DNA of 64,000 nucleotides from Hanleya hanleyi (GCA_036873755.1 JAVTVY010018960.1:19574-83573), one strand, 5' to 3'; numbered from the stretch's first letter, positions 34,668-47,132 are shown. Notes: a model not told the origin generated them from the letters alone. A program made the numbers and translations.

Positions 34668-34992
34668 TTGTTGTAACTTAACAGTATTTTCGCCATTTTG
34701 GGATAGCACTTTCTTAGACCAGCACAAACCCCAGTGCTGAAAAAATGGTCGAGCCCAGCGCGGGACCCGATCCAGCAACCCCAGATTCAGACACCTAATC
34801 GCCAGCACTGCATGTCGGCGACCCAAACCATCCGGCCGACATGCAGTGCTGGCGATTAGGTGCCTGACTCTGAGCTCGCTAGTTCGGGTCCCGCGCGGGG
34901 TTCGACCAGTTTTTGAGCACTGGGGTTTGTGCATTCGGGTTTGTGCAGTTCTAAGAAAGTGTTATCCCAATGGCGAAAATACTGTTATACGA
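34668..34992. repeat. Fold-back element with tRNA-like halves
   Basis: The ends 'acagtattttcgccattttg' and 'ggcgaaaatactgt' are inverted repeats. The inner arms are also inverted ('cctaatcgccagcactgcat' against 'gcagtgctggcgattaggtg'). Each arm holds a B-box-like motif, such as gttcgggtcccgcgcggggt. It looks like two SINE-type sequences joined head to head. 'ttgttgtaactta' occurs just left of the element and again at about 35020. Confidence 0.8.
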
Positions 34993-35711
34993 TCACTTTC
35001 TAAATGATAAAAATATACTTGTTGTAACTTACTTGTAGGCCTACATACGCTCTTACGCCTCCTTGTTTCCTAGCTGATTCATACGGGCAGATATGCGTGT
35101 CCTAACCGCCAGGGATCTTCCAATTACTGAGGACCTATGGTATACTTATAAACAACCTTTTGTTTATTGTTTACCTAAACGGCCAAAATTGAAGGGATAA
35201 CCGTCTATAGGCATCACTTCCCAGCTATAGTTCTGATTAAATGTTGCTATAACGTTGTTATTTCATGTGTCAAGAATTTAATTAAAGCATTTGTTCTGTG
35301 TATGAAACTCTCTTTGAAGATGTTTCATATGTGCATGGAGGGGACGGTATTGTTTAACAAACGAGTGGCGAAGTTCAATCGTCAATCAAACCATTCAGCC
35401 TCATCGTCGAGCAAGCAGGCGGGTCTCAAACAAAAATGTTTCGTCAATTCAAATCCAGACTTCGGATTTAAACGTTTGTATTTTTTCACCAGTATCACGT
35501 GTGCAACTATGAACCAAATGGTGTTCATATGAGGAATCCGACATGATCAAGCATCAGAGCACAATGATTGGATAACAGAGGACCACGATGTGCATACATG
35601 TATCTGCCCGATATGAATCAGCCAGTGAACAATAGGAATAGGGGACGTAGGGATGTGGATTGACTTAGCGTAGATCTGATTCAGCAATATTTATGTTCTT
35701 GTCTTTGACAG

Positions 35712-35922
35712 CTTGTGCGCTTTCGGTGTTGGGAAGAGATCCTGTATAGGAGAAGCGTTTGCCAATGCCCGGATGTTCATGTACGTGACCTCCTTGTTAC
35801 AGAGGTTTCAGTTCCGGGTAGCAGATGGCGAACAACTACCATCTATGGATCCTCGACTCTATGGTCCCGGGAACGTACTACAGCCACCCATTTTCCACGT
35901 CCAAGCCGAGCCGCGTGACTAA
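35712..35922 (+). CDS. Cytochrome P450, last exon (haem-binding loop and C-terminus)
   Basis: The exon follows 'gttcttgtctttgacag'. Its first base completes the codon left open at 34514. The peptide begins LCAFGVGKRSCIGEAFANAR, which contains the FxxGxRxCxG haem-thiolate signature with Cys as the fifth haem ligand. It then reads MYVTSLLQRFQF and ends at QAEPRD before TAA. The C-terminal length is normal for a CYP2-clan enzyme. No AATAAA is seen close to the stop; one occurs much later, at about 36634. Confidence 0.95.
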
Positions 35923-37510
35923 GAACAATATTTGATTTAGTCAACGCTATCTGTCCTGGAATGCGGGTGGAGGGGTTGGGCAGAATCCTCACAGCCCCAC
36001 TGATGATTTTTTTTTCGCAGCACCGAAATTTCATGATGTCTGCTATGAGCAGTTTTTGTTTGTTTTAGTTCGATGATGTATCAACGACGTACCCAATCAG
36101 ACTGAAAGTCTTGTCATATGCAGCCATACAAGATCGGCACCGTGAATCGGTAACAATTTGGAAATGAAATAGTTTATCGTATCGGAGTCATCTGAGCCTA
36201 TTTGGAGTCATAGATGCAAGGATCATGGGTAAATTCAAAAGAGTGCCCATGTGGAGTCATTTTAAGTTTACGTCTCTTTTAACCTTCACCGGATTTGTTG
36301 CGTTTTCTGTTTCAAAGAACAAAACATTCCTTTATTTCACCGATAATAATTCTTCTCTAACCTATCGACCAGTTTTTATGCCAAAAATTCCAAAAGATGT
36401 TCTTTATGAAATTCTGTCAAAATAATCAGTAGCGTGTGTAGACAGTACTGCCTGCTCCATCTCTACACTCGTTGTCGTGAACTGATCCGACATACTATCG
36501 TGCAAATGTTTGACGAGACGAGTACCCACAAGTCGAAGACCGAGATGCGCTGGTGTATGGTAGGGCTGAAGACCATTTCAATATTCAAGCTCCCTTCTGG
36601 GCCTAAGTTGTTGTTCTTACGATGTTGTTTACCGAATAAAAAATAGATCTCACCCTGTCTTGTGTCTCTTCGGTAGAGTAGATTACGAGCATAAACAATG
36701 CGCTATAAAGTCCGTGTTTGCGTGTGGTGGGTACGATCCGTAGTTTAGAGAATGTCCACTCGGCGCTCGATCCAATCACGAGCGCTTATTAGGCTAGCTG
36801 AACGACAAAGAGGTGTCAACACGGATGGGATGTGAAATCCGTCGTAAAGACTTTTGGAATCAAACGGGCAACAAATTGGGAAGCGTTTGTTGCAATCAGT
36901 ATCTCGCTGTGCCTAGTGTGAAAGTCCCGCGCGCTTGAACAGAAACGTGGGATTCCAATTTTACCCTGGGAGGTATAACCGAGTTAATCAGCGGACTAGG
37001 AAAGCAGCCCACCATTGACCTAGCGTGGGGCCAAATGCAACCAATCAGTACACAGAAAACAAACCAATGGAAACGCCCTGCAGTGAAATAGAAGCTAATG
37101 AAATCACTCCACAAACTAAACATGCTAAATACATCATTTGATCTAGGTTAAGCGCAGGCATTCCAGCGCAAACTTTTGACGATTAAGGATCATGGCCTGC
37201 GATAGCTACAAGAGCGAAGGTTGGGATGAAAACACAAAGAGAGATCGAGGTCGAATGTCCAGGGGTGTGTCTGACCACCGATATAATTCTCAGAGGTGGT
37301 CGTGATAAGTCGAAGTGGTGCGATGTCAAACGGATTATGGGGGTGTATAAACCCGAAGGACTGAGAACTGTCCACCTCGACTGAGGGGGCGGGGAGGGGG
37401 TGGAGATCAGATCACAACACCCTAAGTACTACTTTACATCAACCCCAGTACTACCCGACATCAACCAGGCAGTACGTCGGCCCCTGCCTCCTATATCAAC
37501 ATGCTCCCCC
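35923..37510. other. Region downstream of the P450 gene, no gene seen
   Basis: This may include the P450 3' UTR. An AATAAA-like string (gaataaaaaa) lies near 36634. Short open frames here show no recognisable domain. The stretch ends at the left terminus of the palindromic element. Confidence 0.55.
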
Positions 37511-38439
37511 AGTAGTTTATAAAGTGCATATTACTTATCATTGAGGCTGAGGCCGATGACGTGACGCGGCGTGACGCGGCAATGGCGTCAAGGATGACGT
37601 CACTTCCGGCCACATGACGTCCGGGTAAAAGGTCGCTTCCGGGTCAAAGTTCATTCCGGGTCAAAGGTCAGTTCCGGTCACGTGAGAGCCCAACAAAGGG
37701 GGATCGTAGTGATGCTTGAAGGAGAATCCAGCAACGGTACCTCTCACGAGACCCCAGGTGAATCAACAGGATGTCCTAGAGGGATCATTAGGAGAATCTC
37801 CTGGATGCCTTGGGTTCTCGTCGGGAGAAGGGAGAATTCATTGCTGAATTCTCCATTTCTCTCGGTGTTATGAATAAGTTATGAATGTGAATAACATTCG
37901 ACGGTTTGCTACTATCCACTCCTGTTCTCAGCATTGATAGGAATTCTCTTCGTCTGACTTATGACTTCGATCAATTTGACAAGTATTATCCTTAGAAAAT
38001 GAGAAATTTCCACAAGAATTCAAGCACAATGTACATGTGTGGATAGTAACAAACCTGTGTTGTCCTTCACATTGATGATTCATCCTTGTACATCATCGCG
38101 TTGATCCAAGAACTTGAGGGATACAGTATCACATTTGGAACAAAAGCTTTGCAAAACCATTCTTGGGGTGACGATAAATGTAACTAGTGTGAAATATGAC
38201 ATCGATGGCATGAAGAAACTTAAGATTGATGTGGGTTCTACTGAACAAAGACGACCCAATCCCTTGGGTATCTTGTCGAGAACCAGGGGTCTCTAACTTC
38301 TAGATAACCTTACCGGCATCATAGTGATTCCCCGGGGGAATCGTTCTGAAACCTATGGGAATATACCCGAGAACCAGGGGTCTCCAGCGTCTAGATACCC
38401 CTTTGTGAACCATGGTGAATCCTCTTTTTCTCTCAGTGT

Positions 38440-39350
38440 ATGGGATAGGAGAATTGGGGTGGTCATTTTTTTCTTGTGTATTTTACTATGGGGTGTGGCA
38501 CCTTGCTTTCTTTGTCTCGCGAGGGAGGGATCTCGAGGCCATGATTTGAATTTCGCTGAAAACTTCAGACAGGTCTGGAGTAGTCATGTTAGGTCGATTC
38601 TGGCGCACTGGACAATGTTAGTCCCAATGGGGAACCCACTCATGGACATTTGCGGTATGGGGCGTGGCACAGTGTTTTCTTTATCTCGAGCTGTAGAACA
38701 CGATGGACAGGGTCTCGAGGCCATGCGTTGAATTTTGTTGAAAAGTTCTGATGACGCATGCGCAGTAGGCAGGTAGATCGAGGTGGACGTTTTGTGGTTT
38801 AGGTGGACCTATAATGGTCTGATTGGGTCGTGTGAGGTGCCATAGTGAAGCACTCGTGGAGGAGCGTACAACTGGATGGGCGTGGGGTGAGAATATCGTC
38901 TATCTGCGCAAGCGCAGTAGAAAAAGTATTTGAATGGACGTTTTGGGGTCGCTGTGGACCACTATTGGACCGCTTGGGTCGTGTAAGGTATCAAAGTGAA
39001 GCTCTCTGGAAGTAGCATCCGACTGGACTAGTATGTCGTCCGTTTTCAACATTTTGCGCATGCGCAGGCAGGGAATTATGGGAAAAAGCATTGGAATGGA
39101 CGTTTTGGGGTCGAGGTGAACCCATAATGGTCCGAATGTGTCGTGTGGGGTATCAATTTGAAGCTCTCATGAGGTAGCGTCCAATTGGACTGGTGCGGAG
39201 TAAACGTAGCGCAATGGTGCGCATGCGCTGACAGGGAATGGTGGGGAACGGGCATTGGAATGGACGTTCTGTGGTCGAGGTGGGCGCATATTGGGCGTAC
39301 TGGGTCGGGGAGGGGAGGGTATGCATGTGAATCGCTCCTCCAAGCCGATC
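38440..39350. repeat. Subterminal repeats of the palindrome, about 150-bp unit
   Basis: Four diverged units begin near 38755, 38905, 39055 and 39220. Each has 'gcgcatgcgc(a/t)', 'tggacgtttt(g)gggtcg' and 'gggtcgtgtgaggt'-type words. Mirror-image copies lie at about 43700-44280 in the right arm. GCGCATGCGC is itself a palindrome, so each unit offers a symmetrical protein-binding-like site (inference). Confidence 0.8.
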
Positions 39351-40264
39351 AGGTCATGGGTGAGTGCATTTTTTCACAGAAAGACTATACACCTGATGAG
39401 TCATAGAAATGGGAATGTTGTTGTTGAGATAGTGTAGTTTCTCAATTTCGAGGAAGTAAAATTCAATGGAAGTAATCCAGTTGCCCTTTAGTAGTAGAGA
39501 GAACAGAAACCCAGTACATTTGCCTTGTGACCTTTGTGGAGAGTTTTACAGTAACGCCTTAACGCCCTATCTCAACGACTTAACGCCCTATCGTAAGGCC
39601 TTATTAAGGCGTTTCAACTTTTATGCGAGATTGTACCATGCTATTATATAATACTAACGCATCGACAGGGTGTACGTATCAATCCATTCACACCAGGGTG
39701 GTCCCCGATGATGTCATCGCGCTACACCGTGACATTTTAGGGGGTGTTTAGCTGGGAAAACCTCTGTTTTGTAGGGCATCGCTCTATATGTCAGGGCAAA
39801 TTTTCGGGAATTTTCTGGGAAAACCCATGTTCTATTTATAGATCTCTCGGGAGTAGTAGAGAAAGGGGAGTTTCGGAGGGGCAAACGGGAGAGATGAGGG
39901 TCCTGCTTCATCCGGCTACCTGGTAGAATTAACTGTGTGTGCGTGTGTGGTAGAGGAGGAGGAGGAGGAGGAGGAGGAGTAGGAGGAGGAGGAGGAGGAG
40001 GAGGAGGAAGAAGAAGAAGAGGAATGGGTTAACGCCCTAACGTCTTCTATAGCTAATCCATTATGGCTTAATGCCATGATGCAGATGACAGAAAGACAGA
40101 TCAATACGTTCACAAGTTTTCATATAGTTTGTTCTCACCAAAGTTACATCATACCCAAGCTAGAGGAGCCGCGTTGTGTAAGTTTACAATTCAAGTATGC
40201 TCTTGTCCAATCAGAAGCCACCATTTCAGAAAGTTCAATCTTCGGCCATGTTCGCTCTGATCCG

Positions 40265-40660
40265 TTTGTCCTAAGCGTCTTCAGGTAGTCCAAGATACTG
40301 GAGCTTCGAGCTCTTACTGCTCCCATTGGTAGGCAGGGAAGGGAGATGGAAGGGTTCCTCGACACTGGGATCAATCTCCATCGGGTCTTCAATTCGGGGC
40401 GGCGAATCGACCTCAATGGGTTCTTCCATCCGAGGATGCATTTCCATAGGAACTGAAATATCCTGTCTCGAGAGTGGCGAACGTGATCCGTGGATGGCAC
40501 TTTGGTGACGTCTCAATTGACTGGAATGTTAAAGACTATATTACACTCTGCACATGTATGCGTGGGTACTTCCTGGCGTGCAGGTGTGGGACGACGTAAA
40601 CTGTCCAGTTGATCGAAGGGCTTCGAGCAAGTCGTACACCTGAACATCGTGATAGAGTGT
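40265..40660 (-). pseudogene. C2H2 zinc-finger gene in the left arm (frameshifted)
   Basis: From an ATG near 40648 the minus strand reads MFRCTTCSKPFDQLDSLRRP and then CAECNIVFNIPVN followed by a stop. In another register come LRRHQSAIHG and an acidic, Pro-rich region with repeated ME-I/V-D motifs (PIEVDSPPRIEDPMEID). Two C2H2 fingers are visible, the second split by the frameshift. The acidic Pro-rich part and the preceding finger recall the intact gene at 49521. The gene reads outward from the centre of the palindrome. Confidence 0.7.
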
Positions 40661-40719
40661 CTGCTGAATGGAACGTAGACTTTGCTCGTTTTTAGGATAT
40701 GTTTGCTTTTATGGACAGT

Positions 40720-40985
40720 AACGCCCACCAACGCCTAGCTTGACGCTTCAACGCCCTGGTGAAATAGCTCAGAATCTCTAGATATTCTAGATATTCCATG
40801 GAATTGCCACTAATTCATCGAAATGCAGTGACGCCCGTCAACGCCCGTCGTTACGCCTTAACGCCCGTCTCAACGCCAATTCTTTAAGCCTCAACGCCCG
40901 CCCCAACGCCTTAACGCACTATTTTAACGCCTTAACGCATTATCTTAACGCCTTATCGTAACGCCTTTACGCATTGTCAACCTTC
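40720..40985. repeat. TTAACGCC-rich octamer array
   Basis: The word TTAACGCC and near-variants recur about a dozen times. Mirror copies are at 42050-42210 in the right arm. Further arrays are at about 39545-39610 and 43375-43495, and a few copies lie just outside the Polinton end at 55866-55922. Their function is unknown. Confidence 0.85.
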
Positions 40986-41314
40986 CAATGACACGCACAT
41001 ATTTTGACCATTGGTCCCTGACATTTGGTGACAATGATGTCATCACTAGACATCGCCGGAACTGACGCCATCGTGCGCATGAAAGCTCCGAGCTCTTGGA
41101 GTCGGAGCTCGGGGCTCGAAAGTGATGTCATCGCGCGCATTCGTACGTACCTGGGGTGCACCCGCACACTGGTGTATCATAATACGGGCTATAGGATACA
41201 AGGTGCACCACAGGTGAGTGCGCATGCGCGCGGTAACGTCACTTCCGCCGATGTCCAGTGATGATGTCACTGTTATTAAGGGTCAGGGGCCAATGGTCAA
41301 AATATGTGCGTGTG

Positions 41315-42045
41315 ATTGAATTACAACACATATAAGGGAAGTGGGAAGAGGTGCCGACATACTGACAGAGCCACATGACTTCACAGTCTAGTCTTCCGGT
41401 CAACCTATTCGAAAGCACATACCAAGAATCTAACGATTCGTGATATGTGTTGTATCTCAGGTACGCTTTTATTGTACCTGTTCATGTGGCAACATGGATG
41501 ATATGACCACACGGCCCCTAGCACCGGCATAAGCGGTATTAGATACAAATCTAGAGAGCTATGATGGAAATGCTCTGACAACTTGTATATTGGTAACTGG
41601 TGAGCTGTTTCGCTGTGACAACTCGTACACTGAAGATTGGTGAGTTGTATCGTCGTCAGATGAAAATGACGACATTTAACACAAAAACTGGTCTGTAAGG
41701 CCCGATGTCGACCCAGCATCAACTTCCCACAAGTGCCAACATATATCAAAGACCAAAAGGTCTGTACAGGGTGCGGGCCTCGGGGACGAAACGTCCACCA
41801 GCAGAATCTCGGCATATACAGGTAAAAATTACAACACATATAAGGGAAGTGAGAAGAGGTGCCGACATACTGACAGAGTGACATGACTTCACAGTCTAGT
41901 CTTCCGGTTAACCTATTCGAAAGCACATACCAAGAATCTAACGATTCGTGATATGTGTTGTATCTCAGGTACGCTTTTATTGTACCTGTTCATGTGGCAA
42001 CATGGATGATATGACCACACGGCCCCTAGCACCGGCATAAGCGGT
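41315..42045 (+). repeat. 0.75-kb element with direct terminal repeats (copy 2)
   Basis: The same repeat-spacer-repeat structure as 26483-27240: 'taagggaagtg(g/a)gaagagg' begins near 41330 and near 41840, and 'cggcataagcggta' ends each block. It interrupts the right arm of the palindrome, replacing about 15 bases present in the left arm. It is therefore younger than the palindrome or a gap-repair product. Confidence 0.8.
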
Positions 42046-42349
42046 ACTGGCAATGCGTAAAGGCGTTACGATAAGGCGTTAAGATAGAGGGGTTAAAGCG
42101 TTAAGATAGGGCGTTTAGGCGTTGGGACGGGCGTTAAGGCGTATAGATAGGCCGTTAAGGCGTTGAGACGGGCGTTAATGCGTAACGACAGGCGTTTCGA
42201 TGAATTAGTGGTAATTCCATGGAATATCTAGAAAACAGAGATTCTGAGCTAATTCACCAGGGAGTTGAAGCGTTAAGCCAGGCGTTGGCGGGCGTTACTG
42301 TCCATAAAAGCAAGCGTATCCTAAAGACGAGCAATTCAGCATTCAGCAG

Positions 42350-42740
42350 ACACTCTACCACGATGTTCACGTGTACGACTTGCTCGAAGGCCTTCCATCA
42401 TCTGGACAGTTAACGTCGTCAAACACCTGCACGCCATGAAGTACCCTCGCATACATGTGCAGATTGTAATATAGTCTTTAACATTCCACTCAATTGAGAC
42501 GTCACCAAAGTGTCATCCACGGATCACGCTCGCCACTCTCGAGACCGGATCGTCAATTCCCATGGAAATGCATCCTCGAATGGAATAACCCATTGAGGTA
42601 GATCCGGCGCACCGAAGTGAAGAGCCGATGGAGATTGATCCCAGTATCGAGGATCTCTCCCATCGCCCTTCCCTGCCTACCAATGGGAGAAGTAAGAGCT
42701 CTGAGCTCCAGTATCCTGGACAGCCCGAAGACGCTTAGGA
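42350..42740 (+). pseudogene. C2H2 zinc-finger gene in the right arm (broken)
   Basis: From the ATG at 42363 it reads MFTCTTCSKAFHHLDS and then a stop where the left arm has Leu. The second finger region TCADCNIVFNIPLN is followed by the same stop and frame change as in the left arm. It is the mirror copy of 40265-40660. The shared break shows that the damage preceded or was copied during formation of the two arms. Confidence 0.7.
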
Positions 42741-44989
42741 CAAACGGATCAGAGCGAACATGGCCGAAGATTGAACTTTCTGAAATGGCTTTGCTGATTG
42801 GACAAGAGCATACTTGAATTGTAAACATACCAACGCGGCTCTCCTAGCTTGGGTGTGATGCAACATTGAGAAGAATAAACTGTATGAAAACTTGTGAACT
42901 TGTGTTGATCTGTCTTTCTGTCATCTGCATCATGGCATTAAGCCGTAAGGAATTAGCTATGGCAGACGTTAGGGCGTTAACCCATTCCTCCTCCTCCTCC
43001 ACCTCCACACACGCACACAAAGGTAACTCTACCAGGTAGCCGGATGAAACAGGACCCTCATCTCCCCCAAAAGTTCGTTTGCAACTCCGAAACTCCCCTT
43101 TCTCTACTACTCCCGAGTGATCTATAAATTGAACAGGGTTTTTTCCAGAAAATTCCACAAAAATTTACCCTCACATATAGAGCGATGACCTACAAAACAG
43201 GGGTTTTCCAAGCTAAACACCCCGTACAATGTCTCGGTGTAGAGCGAAGACATTATCGGGGACCAACATGTTTTATTCCCTAGTGTGAATGGATTGATAC
43301 ATACACCTTGTCGATGCGTTAGTATTATTTTATAACATGGTACAATCTCACGCAAAAGATAAAACACTGGTATGCTAGGGCGTTAAGGCGTTAGGATAAG
43401 GTGTTCAGGCGCTAAGGTAGGGCGTTAAGGCCTTACGATAGGGCGTTACGATAGTGCGTTAAGGCGTTAAGATAGGGCGTTAAGGCGTTACTGTAAAACT
43501 CTCCACAAAGGTCACAGGGCAAATATACTGGGTTTCTGTTTTCTCTAATACTAAGGGTCAACTGGATTACTTCCCTTGACTGTTACTTCCCCGAAGTTGA
43601 GAAACTACACTATCTCAACAACAACAACAACAACAACATTCCCATTCTATGACTCACAGGTGTAAAGTCTTTCTGTCAAAATATGCACCCACCCATGACT
43701 TGATCGGCTTGGAGGAGCGCTTCATATGGATACTCTGCCCGACCCAGTATGCACAATATGGGCCCATCTCGACCTCAAAACGTCCAGTTCAATGCCCTTT
43801 CTCCACCATTCCCTTCCTGTGCATGCGCCCCATTGCCCTACTTTTAGTCCACACCAGTCCAGTTGGACGCTACCCCATAAGCGCTCCTATTTGGACCATT
43901 ACGGGTCCACTTCGATCCCAAAACGTCCCTTCCAATGCCCTTTTTCCATAAGTCCCTGCCTGCACATGCGCAGAATGTTGAAAACGGACAACGCACTAAC
44001 CCAGTCGGATGCTACTTCCCGAGAGCTTCACTTTGATACCTCACAGGACCCAATCGCACCAATAGTGGTCCACCACGACCCCAAAACGTCCATTCAAATA
44101 CCCTTTTTTTACTGAGCATGCGCAGAGAGAGGATATTCCCACGCCACACCCATCCAGCTGGACGCTCCCCCACGAGTGCTTCACTATGGCACCTCACACG
44201 ACCCAATCGGACCACTATGGGTTCACCTAGACCCCCAAAACGTCCAACTCGATCAACCTGCCTACTGCGCATGCGTCATTAGAAATTTTCAACACAATTC
44301 AACGCATGGCCTCGGGATCCCTCGCATCGTGTTTTACAGCTCGGGATAAAGAAAACAATGTGCCAAACTCCATACCGCAAATGTCCATGAGTGTGTTCCC
44401 CATTGGGACTAACACGGTCCAGTGCGCCAGAATGGACCTAACATGTGCAGCCCAGATATGCCTGAAGTTTTCATCGAAATTCAACCCATGGCCTCGAGAT
44501 CCCTCCCATCTTGTTCTACATCGCAATACATAGAAAACAAGGTGCGGCACCGCATGGTAAAATCCACATGAAAAATGACCACCCCAATACTCCTATCCCA
44601 TAAATGCATTCAACGGAGATTAACATTGGAAGTCACTTATGCAAGAAAAGATAACTCCTGTTGGGCTCTCACGTGACCCGAAGTGACCTTTGACCCGGAA
44701 AGACCTTTGACCCGAAGGTGACCTTTGACCCGGAAGCCATGTGACTGGAATCGCCGCGTGACGTCATCAGCCTCAGCCTCAATGATAAGGAATTTGCACT
44801 TTATATGCTACTGCCCTCACATCAGCAAACCTGTCATGGCGATCTAGTAGCAGTATAGACCGCTGCCGCGTGAAGACCAAGCATCATTTGCGAATTTGTT
44901 GTTCACATCTCGTTGTCTCATCTGATTGCCCCAAGGCATCAAGACAATAGGGGTTAGGTATATGTATGCGTGTTTAGATGTGTGTGTGT

Positions 44990-45560
44990 AGAGTCTCTCA
45001 CCCCTCTCCTTCTCGGTCAACCGTTCCACTTTGGGTTACGCATGCACACCCATACTCCCCAACCCACAATACTATATGGCTAAAATATTGCTGAACGCGA
45101 CAGTAAACCTTAATTCTCTCTCTCTCCTGTGGCGCATGCCTCGGTCCAGTCCTCTCTTTGGATGAAACCGCCATGTCTCTAACCCCACTCGTTCTCGGCT
45201 AAGCGTCTCACTTCCGGTTGCGCATCCCTAATCCCCAACCTACACTAACCTATGGCACATGCATGGGTCCAGGCGCCTCGGCAGGTGAAATCTCCATGTC
45301 TCTCATTTCTCTCGTTCTCCGTAAAGCGTCCCGTTTCCATTGATGCATGTGTACCCCTAATCCCCTACCCACCGACAGGCGGTGTTTCTCTCCGGCTTCC
45401 TCCACCAACCAATCTGGTCGTCACCATATGACTGAAATAACATTGAGTGTAACATTAAACAAAATCCCCCCGCCCCCCCCCCATACTCTGTAGCGCATAG
45501 GTGGGCCCAGGAGTCTCGTTGGGCGAAACTTCCTATGTGTCTCGCCCCTCTCGTTCTGAG
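44990..45560. repeat. Degenerate tandem repeat, about 120-bp unit, ending in a SINE tail
   Basis: Words such as 'ctcgttctcgg(c/t)aa.cgt', 'cacttccggttgcgcat' and 'ccctaatccccaaccta' recur near 45000, 45185, 45310 and 45545. Within it, 45390-45470 is a SINE-like tail (gactgaaataacattgagtg). No gene is seen. Confidence 0.6.
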
Positions 45561-47132
45561 TAAAGTGTCCCACTTCCTGTTTAGCATACGCACTCTTTTC
45601 AATCTCCGACTTGCCCCTACTGAGTTGGGCACTACCCCCTTAGTATAGTACAGCATGTGAGCTTCCATAGGATATATCATACGTCTATATTCGCTCAAAC
45701 CGCCAATCCCTAGATCTCCGACACAGGTATGCTCTACCACCCGTCCCAGTGAAATTCAAGATATGTCCGTTCTTGTTCTTAAATTGCGGAGCTACATTGA
45801 TCATTCTGACCCGGAAAAGCTCAGACCGATACTCACGACATGGTAAGGATATATCGGTTATGTTTATCGCCTATATCAAAGGGTAGTATCCGTATTGCGT
45901 CAGTTGTATGTAGTTCTATCTAGTTTTTCACCCCAAATCGTTTTTTCCTAGAACCTTTGTCTGAAACCATGTTGAACGAAGCCAAACAAGCTCAACATGG
46001 TCGGTGAATGGACCGTATGTGCACAAAAAGTAATTCCGTATGGGGGTGCCTGATACACACACCTCGAATTTTTCAGACTTGTCAAGACTCGTTTATCCAG
46101 GACAAGCTATGACAAGCCAACATAGATAAAATTGATTTTTGTTTGTATTGACCATTGACTTTTATAGTGTTCACGTGAACGGAAGTGACCTCCACAGTGG
46201 TCAAAGGTCAATACTGAATAAGATCAGTTTTCTCTACTAGTCATCCACAAAGTGAACACGCAAATTTGCTTTCCTTTGTTTCTTTCGATACCGTTTATAA
46301 TAGTCTTGTGATTTCGACTTTGTGCTTTTTGATTTTTTTCGTCTGTTCGATAATAACGGGTAAACGACCATCCATTTTACAGGTACAGATACGATCAAAT
46401 GTCGTGGGGATGTGGTATCAACCGTATAAACATTGTAATATTTAATAATAAAACATGATTATGGAGGGATTTTCCCAATGCTTCCATGTCCTGTTTTCTA
46501 GCGACTATGATGTCACTTGTATGTGATTAATTATCCGCTGTCACTTTTGAGTTCTTTTATTATTTCATATGAAATTTATCCTTTTTTTTTAATGAGAAAT
46601 TAAAACATAGTTCATCCATTTATTTCGCGAGAATTAAGGATGCCGATAGATGTGACTATAAATACGAGTAATGTCAAATTTCTCGGGTTCTTTACCTCCT
46701 TTTTTTTCAGGTAATTTTATTCCATCGGTCATTCTTGACCAAAGCTTAAATCTCGCCTTGGGGATGTACTAGCGTAGAGGTCCAGAATATGTGATTCGAC
46801 AGATCTTCCGTCCAGTTCAGAAATAGAATGAACACAACACCAATATAAATGCACAATATTTACTCAACACTAAAATAATATTTACCATTACTACAGTTAC
46901 CAAATTTAAGCGACTTCGAATTAATCCCATGTTCCCCCCACATATTTACCTTTTCCCTATGGTATTTCCGTACTGATTCGAGGCTTCTCCTGTCTTCGAA
47001 CTACGGCTTCTCAGTTTTTTTCCCACCGATTATTCGTTTGTATTTTTATACCATCCTGTTTAATTAATTCTAACATATGTGTTTATTTTTGATTGGAGGA
47101 TGATGACCTAACTATCCCTTGTTGCTTCTTAA
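45561..47132. other. Intergenic sequence, no gene seen
   Basis: A/T-rich sequence with no ORF that resembles a protein I know. The hexamer TACGTC at 47133-47138 is the left target duplication of the next element. Confidence 0.55.

Larger units (their letters stand above)
37511..44812. mobile_element. 7.3-kb palindromic (fold-back) element with zinc-finger gene arms
   Basis: The left end AGTAGTTTATAAAGTGC is mirrored at the right end as gcactttatatgctact. Inverted similarity then continues through the whole element: 37540-37700 with 44640-44775; 38440-39350 with 43700-44600; 39420-40000 with 43000-43620; 40090-40980 with 42050-42900. It reaches a centre at about 41140, where 'ttttgaccattggtccctga' meets its complement. 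Flanking hexamers (TCCCCC/GCCCTC) are alike at only four of six positions, so a target duplication is not proven. The right arm carries a 0.73-kb insertion. Confidence 0.85.

Noticed and set aside
39916..40113. Possible secreted poly-Ser protein (minus strand) with a signal-like N-terminus
   Set aside because: The Ser run is a GGA/TCC microsatellite, and the mirror copy in the other arm lacks the start codon. Support is too weak.
41405..41926. 173-codon minus-strand frame
   Set aside because: It lies across the 0.75-kb direct-repeat element. The matching frames at 26.8-27.3 kb are interrupted and no protein family is recognisable.
37505..44818. Six-base target duplication around the 7.3-kb palindrome
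   Set aside because: Flanks are TCCCCC and GCCCTC, alike at four of six positions only. I do not count this as a duplication.
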